This document shows positions 17,751 through 26,594 of a stretch of 64,000 nucleotides of DNA, piece after piece; position 1 is the stretch's first letter; every line of letters starts with the position of its first letter. Location of the stretch: contig NZ_JAPSHY010000003.1 in NCBI RefSeq assembly GCF_031179285.1, forward strand, positions 124,001-188,000. Reading direction: 5' to 3'. Origin of the DNA: Microbacterium sp. (lineage in GTDB: Bacteria > Actinomycetota > Actinomycetes > Actinomycetales > Microbacteriaceae). The notes under the pieces are model-generated. The model did not search any database and had not been told where the DNA came from. It worked only from the letters and a program-made list of their open reading frames with translations. Position numbers and translations under genes: made by a program.

Positions 17751-17761
17751 GGGGGGGGGGG
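17751..17761. repeat. Homopolymer of 11 G (11 C on the coding strand)
   Basis: Eleven consecutive G on the plus strand, lying between the mtlA stop and the mtlF ribosome site in the minus-strand mannitol operon. Tracts this long are prone to slippage and to base-calling error. It lies outside both reading frames, so any effect would be on RNA structure or translation of mtlF. Confidence 0.9.
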
Positions 17762-17797
17762 CGCGGCGGATGCCGCGGCATCCGCCCCGCCGGTCGA

Positions 17798-19351
17798 TCA
17801 GGCCTCGGGTTCGCGCTGCTCGCGCACCATCTCGACGACCTCTTCATACTTCGGCGAGTTCATGAAGTTGTCGACCGAGACGTGGATCGAGTTCGGCGAC
17901 TGCGCCTTCGCCCGATCGGTCAGCTGCTGCTGCGTGATCACGAGGTCCGCCGTGCCGTCGAGGTTCGCGATCGCCTGGTTCACCACCGAGACGTCTTCGA
18001 TGCCGGCCTTCTTGAACTTGTTGCGCAGGACACTCGCACCCATCGCCGACGATCCCATACCGGCGTCGCAGGCGAAGACGATGTTGCGGATGGGTGCGGT
18101 GAGCACAGCGGTGCCGGTCGCCGACGCCGAGGCGGCGAGGTTCGACAGGGTGCTGGAGGACTTGCCCTTGTTCGCCTCGGTGCGAGCGATGGCTGCGGCC
18201 AGCGGGTCGCCGGTCGCTGCTTCGGCCGCGATGTCACGCTTGCGGGAGGCGAGCAGGATGGGCGCGGAGATCGCGAACGTGACCGCCGCCGAGAACAGCA
18301 CCGAGCAGACGACGCCGAGGTGGCTTCCCGGCGCTGTCTGGATGAGCACGGCGAAGATCGAACCGGGAGCCGCGGGTGCGACGAGGCCGGACTGGAAGAT
18401 CATGTTCGTCAGCACGCCGGTCGCACCACCGGCGATGAGCCCGATGATCAGCAGCGGCTTGGCCAGCACGTACGGGAAGTACACCTCGTGAATGCCGCCG
18501 AGGAACTGGATGATGAACGCACCGGGCGCGGTCGCACGGGCCACGCCGACACCGAAGACGGTGAGAGCGAGCAGCATGCCGGCGCCGGGCCCGGGGTTCG
18601 CCTCGATCAGGAACAGCAGGCTGCGGCCGGTCTCCTGCACCTGCTCGGTGCCGAGAGGGGTGAACACGCCGTGATTGATCGCGTTGTTGAGAAAGAGCAC
18701 CTTGGCCGGTTCCACGATGATGCTCGCGAGTGGCAGCAACTGCGTCTCGACGAGCCACCCGACGGCGCCCCCGAGGATGTCGGTGAGCCAGCGCATCACG
18801 GGCGCGAGCCAGAAGAACGACGCCAGCGCCATGAAGAAGGCCACGAAACCGGCCGAGAAGTTGTCGATGAGCATCTCGAACCCGGGCTTGACCCTGCCCT
18901 GCCACGGCTTCTCGGCCCACTTCAGCACGAGGGCCGCCAGCGGGCCGGCGATCATCGCGCCCAGGAACATGACGGTGCCCGACGCGCCGCTGATGACACC
19001 CATCGCCGCGACCGCACCCACCACGCCGCCGCGGTGGCCGTGGACCATCCGGCCGCCGGTGAAGGCGATGAGGATCGGCAGGAGGTAGGTGATGATCGGA
19101 CCGACCAGGCCCGGATAGGTGACGCCGTCGATCTCACCCCCGCCGAGGATGGCCGAGTCGGCCCAGCGCCAGGCTTCGACGGGACTCTTGCTGCCGAGCC
19201 AGCCGTCGGGGATGAACAGGGCGGTGATGAAACCCCAGGCGATGAAGGCGGCGATGTTCGGCATGACCATGCCGGACAGGAACGTCCCGAATCGCTGGAC
19301 GCCCACGCGGACGCCGCTCGTGGAGGGAGCGGCTGGTGACGTCGTCGTCAT
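17798..19351 (-). CDS. mtlA: PTS mannitol transporter subunit IICB
   Basis: Membrane permease/phosphotransferase (517 aa). The IIC domain (about residues 15-370) has multiple membrane segments and the conserved GGIHEVYFPYVL loop near 285-296. The IIB domain begins at about 420 with FACDAGMGSSAM and phosphocysteine Cys428. The IIA domain is absent and supplied by mtlF. ATG overlaps the ptsI stop by 4 nt, coupling the permease to enzyme I. The last residues are acidic. Confidence 0.95.
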   Translation of the reverse strand: MTTTSPAAPSTSGVRVGVQRFGTFLSGMVMPNIAAFIAWGFITALFIPDGWLGSKSPVEAWRWADSAILGGGEIDGVTYPGLVGPIITYLLPILIAFTGGRMVHGHRGGVVGAVAAMGVISGASGTVMFLGAMIAGPLAALVLKWAEKPWQGRVKPGFEMLIDNFSAGFVAFFMALASFFWLAPVMRWLTDILGGAVGWLVETQLLPLASIIVEPAKVLFLNNAINHGVFTPLGTEQVQETGRSLLFLIEANPGPGAGMLLALTVFGVGVARATAPGAFIIQFLGGIHEVYFPYVLAKPLLIIGLIAGGATGVLTNMIFQSGLVAPAAPGSIFAVLIQTAPGSHLGVVCSVLFSAAVTFAISAPILLASRKRDIAAEAATGDPLAAAIARTEANKGKSSSTLSNLAASASATGTAVLTAPIRNIVFACDAGMGSSAMGASVLRNKFKKAGIEDVSVVNQAIANLDGTADLVITQQQLTDRAKAQSPNSIHVSVDNFMNSPKYEEVVEMVREQREPEA

Positions 19352-21033
19352 GATGTCGTCTCTTTCTGATGTGAGGGGAGAGCCGCGGCGGCTTCGACCA
19401 CGGCATGGCGGGCACCGGCGGCGTCGTCCGCAGCCAGTGCGACCTCGGCGAGGCGCCTGGCCTCGTCGAGGGTGCGTTCGGAGATGGCGAGGCGGACGTC
19501 GGCGAGCGCGGAAGGCGCCATCGACAGGCTCGTCGCGCCCAGACCGATGAGGACCACGGCCAGCAGGGGGTCGGCGGCCGCCTCACCGCAGATGCCGACG
19601 GGCTTGCCGGCGCGGGCGCCGGCGTCGCCGACCTCTCGTACCAGCCGGAGCACCGCCGGGTGCCACGGGTCCTGGAACCCGGCGACGGAGCCGAGCATCC
19701 GGTCGGCCGCCATCGTGTACTGGGTGAGGTCGTTGGTGCCGATCGAGGCGAAGTCGGCGTGGGCGAGCACGCGGTCGGCCAAGAGAGCGCTGGCGGGGAC
19801 CTCGACCATGACTCCGGCGGTCTTCAGCCCGTACTCGCGGGCCAGTCCCGTGAAGTACGCCGTCTCCTCGACGGTGGTGACCATCGGCGCCATCACCCAG
19901 AGTTCGGCGCCGGTCTCGGTGTCGGCCTCCGCGAGCGCCGTGAGCTGTTCGCGGAGGATGTCCTCGCTGGCGCGCAGCGCCCGGAGCCCCCGGAGGCCCA
20001 TGGCTGGATTCTCCTCGTGCGCGTCGTTGAGGAAGGCCAGTGGCTTGTCGGCACCCGCGTCCAGCATCCGCACGACGACCTTCTTGCCGGGAAATGCCGC
20101 CAGGAGCTCACGGTAGGCAGTCCGCTGCTGGGCGACGGTCGGTGCCTGCGCTGCCGAGAGGAACAGGAACTCGGTGCGGAACAGCCCGACCCCCTCGGCC
20201 CCGCGCGCGACGGCGTCCGCCGCGTCCGCAGGCTTGCCGAGATTCGCCAGGAGTGCGATGCGCGTGCCGTCGCCGAGGGCGCCGGGAGTGGGCGGGGCGG
20301 CGACCGCGGAGCGCCGGGCCGCTGCACGCTCGGTCGCGCGCACCGACTCATCGGCCGATGGATCCACCGTCACGGTTCCGGCCGCGGCGTCGACGATCAC
20401 GGTCTGCCCGCTGGTGAGCGTGGCCGCGTCCGCGGCGCCGACGACCGCGACGATCCCCTTCTCCCTGGCGAGGATCGCGGTGTGCGAGGTCGGCCCGCCG
20501 TCGGTGGTGATCAGGGCCAGGACCTTGTCGAGATCCAGCAGTGCGGTGTCGGCCGGTGCGAGATCCCGCGCGACGAGGACGAACGGGTAACCGGGATCGG
20601 GAACTCCCGGCGCGTCCGCGCCGCGCAGACGAGCCAGCACCCGCTGCGCGATGTCGTCGAGGTCTGCTGCTCGTTCACCCAAATACCCGCCGACGGCCTG
20701 GAGCGTGGCACGGAATCCGGCGAACGCGTCATGCACGGCCCACTCCGCGGTGGCTCCGGCATCGATCCTGGTGTCGACCTCGTCCTGCAGCGTGGGGTCC
20801 TCGGCGATCATCGCCTGCGCCTCGAGGACTTCTCGTGCGGAGCCTCCGGCGGCTTCTCCGCGCGCGTTCAGCTCTTCCGCGACGGCGGTGACGGCGTCAC
20901 GTGCCCTGGCGCGTTCGGCATCGGCCCCGATCGCACTCGGAGCGTTCTCCGGCGGCGGCGACGCCTCGGTCATACGCACCACAGGACCCTGCGCGACGCC
21001 GAGGCCGATGCCCACTCCACGCAGCACGCTCAT
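19348..21033 (-). CDS. ptsI: Phosphoenolpyruvate-protein phosphotransferase (PTS enzyme I)
   Basis: 561 aa. The track ORF to 21597 includes a shadow N-terminus. I start at ATG 21033, which overlaps the ptsH stop by 4 nt. It transfers phosphate from PEP to HPr. The phosphohistidine is His184 in DGGPTSHTAIL. The PEP-binding barrel shows GVGLFRTEFLF, SIGTNDLTQY and GICGEAAADP. Finding the general enzyme inside a sugar-specific operon is notable; no other EI is visible in the window. Confidence 0.95.
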   Translation of the reverse strand: MSVLRGVGIGLGVAQGPVVRMTEASPPPENAPSAIGADAERARARDAVTAVAEELNARGEAAGGSAREVLEAQAMIAEDPTLQDEVDTRIDAGATAEWAVHDAFAGFRATLQAVGGYLGERAADLDDIAQRVLARLRGADAPGVPDPGYPFVLVARDLAPADTALLDLDKVLALITTDGGPTSHTAILAREKGIVAVVGAADAATLTSGQTVIVDAAAGTVTVDPSADESVRATERAAARRSAVAAPPTPGALGDGTRIALLANLGKPADAADAVARGAEGVGLFRTEFLFLSAAQAPTVAQQRTAYRELLAAFPGKKVVVRMLDAGADKPLAFLNDAHEENPAMGLRGLRALRASEDILREQLTALAEADTETGAELWVMAPMVTTVEETAYFTGLAREYGLKTAGVMVEVPASALLADRVLAHADFASIGTNDLTQYTMAADRMLGSVAGFQDPWHPAVLRLVREVGDAGARAGKPVGICGEAAADPLLAVVLIGLGATSLSMAPSALADVRLAISERTLDEARRLAEVALAADDAAGARHAVVEAAAALPSHQKETTS

Positions 21034-21311
21034 CCGGTCGCGTCCTGATCGTGGTCGGTGGTGAGCAGCTCGGTGAGCGTGTCGAGCACGCCGTCCGCGT
21101 CGTCCGCGTCGACCGTGAGCGTGACGTAGTCGCCATGTTCGACGCCGAGGGCGATGACACCCAGGATGCTCGCGGCGTTCACCGGTTTGCCGGAGTCCTT
21201 CGCGATGGTCACCGGGACCCCGGCATCCTTCGCGGCCTGGGCGAACAGCTTCGCCGGGCGCGCGTGAAGTCCGTGGGATGAGCCGATCCGAACGGTGCGG
21301 GAGACGGTCAT
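21030..21311 (-). CDS. ptsH: PTS phosphocarrier protein HPr
   Basis: 93 aa. HGLHARPA contains the phosphohistidine His16. The segment VNAASILGVIAL corresponds to the regulatory serine region (Ser48). It relays phosphate from EI to MtlF and other IIA domains. It is coupled by 4-nt overlaps to the upstream EIIB gene and the downstream ptsI. The C-terminal extension TTDHDQDATG is longer than in classical HPr. Confidence 0.94.
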   Translation of the reverse strand: MTVSRTVRIGSSHGLHARPAKLFAQAAKDAGVPVTIAKDSGKPVNAASILGVIALGVEHGDYVTLTVDADDADGVLDTLTELLTTDHDQDATG

Positions 21312-21625
21312 GGGGATCCTTTCGGGGTCTGGTCGGCGTCGGCGAGGATCGAGAGGGCGAATGTGAGCGTGCGCGAGCCGTCGTGGTCGGAGAACACGTC
21401 ATCCGGCAGCACCGCGACGGGTGACTGCACGCTGTCACGGATCGCTTCAAGCCGGCTGGCGAGGTGGGGCCCGAGCAGGAGGAGATCGTGACCCCCGTCG
21501 AGGGCGGTTTCGGGCATGCCGGCGGTCGCCTGCCAATCGAGGCCGGCAAGGGCGGCCGCGCGGCGCAGCCGCTGAGCCACGAACGTGCTGGACGCACCGG
21601 CCCCGCACACCACCAGGATCCTCAT
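21308..21625 (-). CDS. Orphan PTS EIIB domain protein (lactose/cellobiose-type)
   Basis: 105 aa when started at ATG 21625, which has an AAGGTGG site; the track start at 21742 adds an Arg-rich out-of-context leader. The N-terminus MRILVVCGAGASSTFVAQRL is the phosphocysteine loop (Cys8) of cytoplasmic EIIB domains, followed by the LLLLGPHLASRL strand-helix. No EIIC partner is in the window. It is the first gene of the minus-strand PTS operon. It could serve a permease elsewhere, or act as a regulatory phosphoacceptor for the PRD regulator. Confidence 0.8.
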   Translation of the reverse strand: MRILVVCGAGASSTFVAQRLRRAAALAGLDWQATAGMPETALDGGHDLLLLGPHLASRLEAIRDSVQSPVAVLPDDVFSDHDGSRTLTFALSILADADQTPKGSP

Positions 21626-21790
21626 CGATGCCACCTTCCTGAGAACAGTCTGGGAACGTCGGGGCCGCCGGCGCCAACAGGTTCCTTTCCGCCCCTGCGG
21701 AACACCGCTTCCCGAGCGCCGCCACCGGCGACCTGACATCATGGGGTCCAGACAGTGCGGTCAGCACGTGAGGAACGGGTCGGAGGGATC

Positions 21791-23713
21791 ATGTCGCGCC
21801 AGCGTCAGGACCAGCTCCTCTCGGTCCTCCTGCGCCAACGGGAATGGGCGACGGCGGCAAGCCTCGCCGACGTTCTCGGAGTCACCCCGCGCAGCATCCG
21901 CTCGTATGTCGCAGCTCTCAACGCCCGCGCCCCCGGAGGGGACGCGGTCGAGTCCGGACCCGCCGGGTATCGCGCGGGTCCTGGTGCGCGAGACGCGTTG
22001 CGGGTCAGGCAGCCGGGGGATTCGCCGCCGCGGGACCGGCTGCACGCGCTGGTACGGACACTGTTGGATGTGCCGGCGGGAATCGACGTGTTCGAGACCG
22101 CGGAAGAGCTGCATGTGAGCGAGGCGACTCTCGAGGCCGACCTCGCCCGCGTCAGGTCGCTCCTGGAGGGCACCGAACTCGTACTGGAGCGCGAACGCGC
22201 GACCGTGCGGCTGCGCGGTACGGAGACTGCGCAGCGCCGCCTGCTCAGTCGCCTCGCGCATGATGAGATGGATGCCGCGTCGTTCCACCCGGAGACGTTC
22301 CGCACGGCGCTCGCGGGAAGCGCGGTGCCTGCCGAGGCGGTCGGTCCCTTCAAATCCGCTCTCGTGAGAGAACTCGGCGAGCTCGGCTACTACGTGAACG
22401 AGCTCGCGATCTCGGATGTGCTGCTGCACATCGCGATCGCCGCCGAGCGGGTGGCGGCCGGTCACGCTCTGGAACCCGATCCCGGCGCGCCTCGCGAGGC
22501 GGTCCCGCGGGTGGGTGCGCTGATCGCCAGGCTCGCGGCCGAGAACTTCGCCGTGAACCTCGGCGCGGGCGACAGCGAACACCTGGCCTCGCTCGTCCTC
22601 ACCCGCATCGTCGCCCCGGGAAAGGACCTCCCGCAGGATGTCGCCGGAAGCGGGGTGGACCCGGCCGTCGAGCACGCCGTCCGGGCCGAGCTCACCCGCG
22701 CGGCGGAGGAGTACCAGGTGGACCTCGTCGATGAGGCGTTCGTGCTGCGACTCGCGTTGCACGTGCAGAACCTGCTGCGACGCGCCGAGGAGAGCGCGCT
22801 GACGCGCAACCCGCTCACGCGCTCGCTCAAGAGCTCGTACCCGATGATCTTCGAGGTGGCGGTCTCGATCGCGAGCGGGCTGCACGATCGCCTGGGAACG
22901 CCGATCCACGACGACGAGATCGCCTACGTGGCCATGCACGTCGGCGGGCGCCTGGAGCGCAGTCGGAAGGCGGAATCGATCCTCACCGCGACGATCGTGT
23001 GCCCCGGCTACTACGAACTGCACGAACTGCTCCGCTCGAGCGTCGACAGGTCTCTGGGATCGGCGATCGAGGTGACGAGCGTGGTGACGAACGTCGACCC
23101 GGACTGGTCGGCGTTCGACACCGACCTGGTGCTCAGCACGATCGAACCGGGCTCTGCGGGCGATCGTTTCGTGCGCATCCAGCCGTTCCTCACCGATGCG
23201 GATGTGGAGCGGATCCAGCAGGCCGCAGCGCGGGTGCGCCGGGCTCGGCGTCTGACGAGGCTGCGCGGCGAGCTCGCGCGCTATTTCCACGCCGGAGCGT
23301 ACGTGCACCCGCTGGCGGACGAGGGCGAGGAAGCCATCATCCGCCGTCTCGGTCGGCTTCTCGTCGAGGCAGGGCTGATCGGCGAGGACTACATCGAGAA
23401 CACGATCACGCGCGAGCGCATGTCGTCGACGGCGTTCACCGATGCGCTCGCCGTCCCGCACGCCCTGCAGATGACCGCCACCAGGACCGCCATCGCCATC
23501 GGAGTCACCGGGGGTTCCGTCGCCTGGGGAGAGGGACGCGTGCAGGTCGTCGCGCTCGCCGCCTTCAGCGAGAGTGATCGCGCCGCCTTCCAGACCGTGT
23601 TCGAGCAGCTCGTCGAGGTGTTCAGCGAGCGCGACAGCGTGCAGCGCATCGTACGCCGCGGCACGAGCTTCGAATCCTTCCTCGATGAGCTCGTCGCCGT
23701 CATCGACGGCTGA
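21791..23713 (+). CDS. mtlR: PRD-containing PTS-regulated transcriptional activator (MtlR-like)
   Basis: 640 aa. ATG 21791 with GGAGGG is preferred over GTG 21755. Order of parts: N-terminal HTH (about 8-55, SLADVLGVTPRSIRSYV), a second HTH-like stretch, PRD1 and PRD2 (about 190-395, with conserved histidines such as in AYVAMHVGGRLERS), an EIIB-like domain (about 405-490) and a C-terminal EIIA domain of the mannitol class with histidine in AVPHALQM. It senses PTS phosphorylation state and should control the divergent EIIB-ptsH-ptsI-mtlA-mtlF-mtlD operon, 165 nt away. Confidence 0.88.
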   Translation: MSRQRQDQLLSVLLRQREWATAASLADVLGVTPRSIRSYVAALNARAPGGDAVESGPAGYRAGPGARDALRVRQPGDSPPRDRLHALVRTLLDVPAGIDVFETAEELHVSEATLEADLARVRSLLEGTELVLERERATVRLRGTETAQRRLLSRLAHDEMDAASFHPETFRTALAGSAVPAEAVGPFKSALVRELGELGYYVNELAISDVLLHIAIAAERVAAGHALEPDPGAPREAVPRVGALIARLAAENFAVNLGAGDSEHLASLVLTRIVAPGKDLPQDVAGSGVDPAVEHAVRAELTRAAEEYQVDLVDEAFVLRLALHVQNLLRRAEESALTRNPLTRSLKSSYPMIFEVAVSIASGLHDRLGTPIHDDEIAYVAMHVGGRLERSRKAESILTATIVCPGYYELHELLRSSVDRSLGSAIEVTSVVTNVDPDWSAFDTDLVLSTIEPGSAGDRFVRIQPFLTDADVERIQQAAARVRRARRLTRLRGELARYFHAGAYVHPLADEGEEAIIRRLGRLLVEAGLIGEDYIENTITRERMSSTAFTDALAVPHALQMTATRTAIAIGVTGGSVAWGEGRVQVVALAAFSESDRAAFQTVFEQLVEVFSERDSVQRIVRRGTSFESFLDELVAVIDG

Positions 23714-23716
23714 GGA

Positions 23717-23980
23717 TCACGGCAGCGGAGAGAGCACCGCCGCGAGCGTGTCGAGCAGCGCGTCTGAGCCCGTGCCGTCCTCAGTCTCCAGCACGACGGC
23801 GTCGCCGGGGATGAGTGCCAGATCCATGACCGCCAGCACACTGCTGAGATCGACGGTCGTCCCGGCCGACGTGCGCAACGTCACGGTGCGCCGGTCGGCC
23901 TGGACGAGCCGCACCAGTTCGGCGACGGGACGCGCATGCACACCGTTGTGCGCGGTGATGATGACGTGTCTGGTCGGCAT
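23717..23980 (-). CDS. Second HPr-like phosphocarrier
   Basis: 87 aa. TAHNGVHARPV places a phosphohistidine at His15, and the regulatory-serine region reads VDLSSVLAVMDLAL. It converges with mtlR (3 nt between stops). It is clearly a paralogue rather than a copy of ptsH at 21 kb, with little identity outside the motifs. It may be an HPr variant with a regulatory role, or part of a dihydroxyacetone-kinase-type chain; no Dha genes are visible here. Confidence 0.85.
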   Translation of the reverse strand: MPTRHVIITAHNGVHARPVAELVRLVQADRRTVTLRTSAGTTVDLSSVLAVMDLALIPGDAVVLETEDGTGSDALLDTLAAVLSPLP

Positions 23981-23986
23981 GGTCCG

Positions 23987-23992
23987 ATCGTA
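23987..23992 (-). promoter_or_regulatory. -10 hexamer TACGAT, leaderless start at 23980
   Basis: Read on the minus strand, TACGAT is followed by six bases and the ATG of the HPr-like gene. Confidence 0.55.
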
Positions 23993-24036
23993 ACCGCGCC
24001 CGCACGGGAGGAGCCACCGCCCGTGCGGGGCGCCAT

Positions 24037-25707
24037 CTAGGAGCGCTCCTCCAGGAGCGTGCGGACGCCGGCTTCGAGAGCGGTCACCGCATCGTTCGCA
24101 TGAACCGCCGAGTCGGCCCGGACATCGAGGTACACCTTGAGTTTCGGCTCGGTGCCGCTCGGGCGGACGATCACCCGTGAGCCGTCGGCGAGCACGTACC
24201 GCAGCACGTCGCCTGCGGGCTGGCCGGGCCCCGCCTGCAGCAGATCCTCTGCCGAGGCCACCGCGTGCTGGCCGATATGGGCCGGCGGCAGCGTCCGCAG
24301 CGACAGCATCACATTGCCGATCACGGCGAGATCATCGACGCGCACCGAGACCTGTCCGCTGGCGAAATGCCCGTACGTGTCGCCGAGCTCCGCGATCATC
24401 GTCGCCAGGGTCGCGCCCCGCTCCCTGGCCTCCGCGGCCAGACCCAGCACGGCGATCGCCGCGGAGATCCCGTCCTTGTCGCGCACGGTCTCGGGGTTGA
24501 CCAGATATCCGAGCGCCTCCTCGAAACCGAAGACGAGACCGGGAGCGCGGGAAATCCACTTGAAGCCGGTGAGTGTCTCGTGGAACGCGAGGCCGTGACG
24601 AGCGGCGACAGCTGCGAGACCCGGGGAGGAGACCAGCGAGCAAGCCAGCGCCGCCCCGGCGGTGCCTTCGGCTGCTCGCGCAGCGCGCGCTCCGAGCAGC
24701 AGGCCGACCTCGTTGCCCGTGAGGCGACGCCAGCCGTCCGGCGCGCCGTCGTCCGGGATGGCGACCGCGAGCCGGTCGGCGTCAGGGTCGTTGGCGAGGA
24801 TGAAGTCGGCACCGGCGCGGCGCGCCGCGGCGAAGGACAGATCCATCGCCCCCGGCTCCTCCGGGTTCGGGAAGGACACCGTTCGGAAGCTCGGGTCCGG
24901 AGTGAGCTGCTCGCCGACGGTGACCGGTTGCGGATATCCGGCCTTGTCGAGGATCCGAGAGAGCGTCTCCCAGCCGACGCCGTGCATGGCGGTGTAGACC
25001 CAGCGCATGCCCGAAGCGCCGCCGGGCGCCGGGGCTACCGCTGCGGTCGCGGTGACGTACGCGTCGACGATGTCGTCGCCCGCGATCTCGTACTCCGTGG
25101 AGCGCGGCAGGGCGCGGATGTCGTCGGCATCCGCGATCCGCTGGATGGCATCGGCGATCCGAGCGTCTGCGGGGGAGACGATCTGGGAACCCTGATCCGC
25201 CCCGCCGAGATAGACCTTGTAGCCGTTGTCGTCCGGCGGGTTGTGACTCGCGGTCACCATGACGCCGGCATCCGCCCCCAGATGGCGGACCGCGAAGGCG
25301 AGCACCGGGGTGGGGAGGAGCCGAGGGAGCAGGATCGCGCGGAGACCGGCACCGGCGAACAACTCAGCCGAGTCCGTGGCGAAGATCCGGGAGTTGCGGC
25401 GGCCGTCGTAGCCGATCACGACCGTCGGCGTCGCTCCGTTCGCGCGTTCGCGGAGGTACGCGGCGAATCCTGCGGCAGCCTGCGCGACCAGCACACGGTT
25501 CATCCGGTTGCTGCCGGCGCCGAGCCGGCCGCGGAGGCCGGCCGTACCGAACGCCAGGCGCGTGCGAAACCGGTCGTCGAGGTCGGCGATCGCCGTGTCG
25601 TCGCCGCCCGCCGCGCGGGTGAGGAGTCCGGCGAGTTCGTCACGCGTCTCGTGGTCGGGGTCCTGTCGCAGCCAGGCACGAGCCTGCTGCAGGCGCTGCT
25701 CGATCAC
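24037..25707 (-). CDS. Phosphosugar mutase, PGM2-like (candidate phosphopentomutase)
   Basis: 556 aa from GTG 25707; the track ORF to 26130 carries a shadow leader. Alpha-D-phosphohexomutase family: FGTAGLRG near residue 53, phosphoserine Ser154 in VTASHNPPDDNGYKVY, metal loop NDPDADRLA, and RPSGTEPKLKVY near the C-terminus. The DDNGYKVY form is typical of the PGM2/PgcA branch. GTG overlaps the PNP stop by 4 nt. The coupling suggests it converts ribose-1-phosphate to ribose-5-phosphate (inference), although glucose or mannose phosphates are alternatives. Confidence 0.9.
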   Translation of the reverse strand: MIEQRLQQARAWLRQDPDHETRDELAGLLTRAAGGDDTAIADLDDRFRTRLAFGTAGLRGRLGAGSNRMNRVLVAQAAAGFAAYLRERANGATPTVVIGYDGRRNSRIFATDSAELFAGAGLRAILLPRLLPTPVLAFAVRHLGADAGVMVTASHNPPDDNGYKVYLGGADQGSQIVSPADARIADAIQRIADADDIRALPRSTEYEIAGDDIVDAYVTATAAVAPAPGGASGMRWVYTAMHGVGWETLSRILDKAGYPQPVTVGEQLTPDPSFRTVSFPNPEEPGAMDLSFAAARRAGADFILANDPDADRLAVAIPDDGAPDGWRRLTGNEVGLLLGARAARAAEGTAGAALACSLVSSPGLAAVAARHGLAFHETLTGFKWISRAPGLVFGFEEALGYLVNPETVRDKDGISAAIAVLGLAAEARERGATLATMIAELGDTYGHFASGQVSVRVDDLAVIGNVMLSLRTLPPAHIGQHAVASAEDLLQAGPGQPAGDVLRYVLADGSRVIVRPSGTEPKLKVYLDVRADSAVHANDAVTALEAGVRTLLEERS

Positions 25708-26537
25708 AGCGCCTCGACGACGCGTGCCAGGAGCGCCGAGATCACGGGCTCCGCCTCGCGCCCTGCCTCGATCACCTCGGCGTGGCTGAGCGGTGTCTTC
25801 TGGATGCCGGCGGCGAGGTTCGTGATGAGCGAGAAGCCGAGGATCTCCATCCCGGCCTCGCGTGCGGCGATCGCCTCGAGCGCCGTCGACATCCCCACGA
25901 TGTGCCCCCCGATGTGCTTGGCCATCTGCACTTCGGCAGGCGTCTCGTAGTGCGGTCCGCGGAACTGCGTGTAGACGCCCTCGTCGAGGCTCGGGTCGAT
26001 CGAGCGCGCCACGTCGCGCAGTCGCGCCGAGTAGAGGTCGGTGAGGTCGACGAATGTCGCGCCTTCCAACGGCGAGTCGGCCGTGAGGTTGATGTGGTCG
26101 CTGATGAGCACCGGCTGCCCCGGCTTCCACGTCTCGCGGATGCCCCCGGCACCGTTGGTGAGCACCATGGTCGTCGCCCCGGTCGCCGCCGCCGTGCGCA
26201 CGCTGTGCACGACTCGCCGCACGCCGTGGTTCTCGTAGTAGTGGGTGCGGGCACCGATCACGAGGACGTTCTTCCCGCCCGGAGTGCGGACGCTGCGGAG
26301 CGTGCCGACGTGCCCTTCGAGGGCGGGCTTCGAGAATCCGGTGACCTCGGTGGCAGGCACGGTCGCCGTCGTCTCGCCGATGAGATCGGCCGCCTTGCTC
26401 CAGCCGCTGCCGAGGGTCAGGGCGATGTCGTGCTTCTCGACGCCGGTCAGCCGCGCGATGTCGGAGGCTGCAAGGGCAGCGACCTCGAACGGGTTCGCGT
26501 TCGGGCCGTCGAGAGGGTTGCTGTGTGTGTCAGGCAT
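25704..26537 (-). CDS. Purine-nucleoside phosphorylase
   Basis: Phosphorolysis of inosine, guanosine and their deoxy forms to base plus (deoxy)ribose-1-phosphate. 277 aa. LTLGSGWSKAADLIGE, the phosphate-binding GRTHYYE-like GARTHYYENHG, LTNGAGGIRETWKPG, GPHYETPAEV and the catalytic-region LITNLAAGI mark the trimeric class II (PunA) family. It complements add and deoA at 6-8 kb. It is followed by the phosphosugar mutase with a 4-nt overlap. A TAGACT -10 sits 6 nt before the ATG. Confidence 0.94.
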   Translation of the reverse strand: MPDTHSNPLDGPNANPFEVAALAASDIARLTGVEKHDIALTLGSGWSKAADLIGETTATVPATEVTGFSKPALEGHVGTLRSVRTPGGKNVLVIGARTHYYENHGVRRVVHSVRTAAATGATTMVLTNGAGGIRETWKPGQPVLISDHINLTADSPLEGATFVDLTDLYSARLRDVARSIDPSLDEGVYTQFRGPHYETPAEVQMAKHIGGHIVGMSTALEAIAAREAGMEILGFSLITNLAAGIQKTPLSHAEVIEAGREAEPVISALLARVVEAL

Positions 26538-26543
26538 GGATCG

Positions 26544-26549
26544 AGTCTA
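26544..26549 (-). promoter_or_regulatory. -10 hexamer TAGACT, leaderless start at 26537
   Basis: TAGACT, six bases, then the PNP ATG on the minus strand. It supports the annotated start and a leaderless PNP-mutase transcript. Confidence 0.65.
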
Positions 26550-26594
26550 AGAAGCTGCAGGTCGGGCTGCCAGGATTGCGGAAGAATGGGTTGC

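Noticed and set aside
21626-21742. N-terminal extension of the orphan EIIB
   Set aside because: Arg/Ser-rich residues precede the canonical EIIB start MRILVVCGAG, and a ribosome site precedes the internal ATG.
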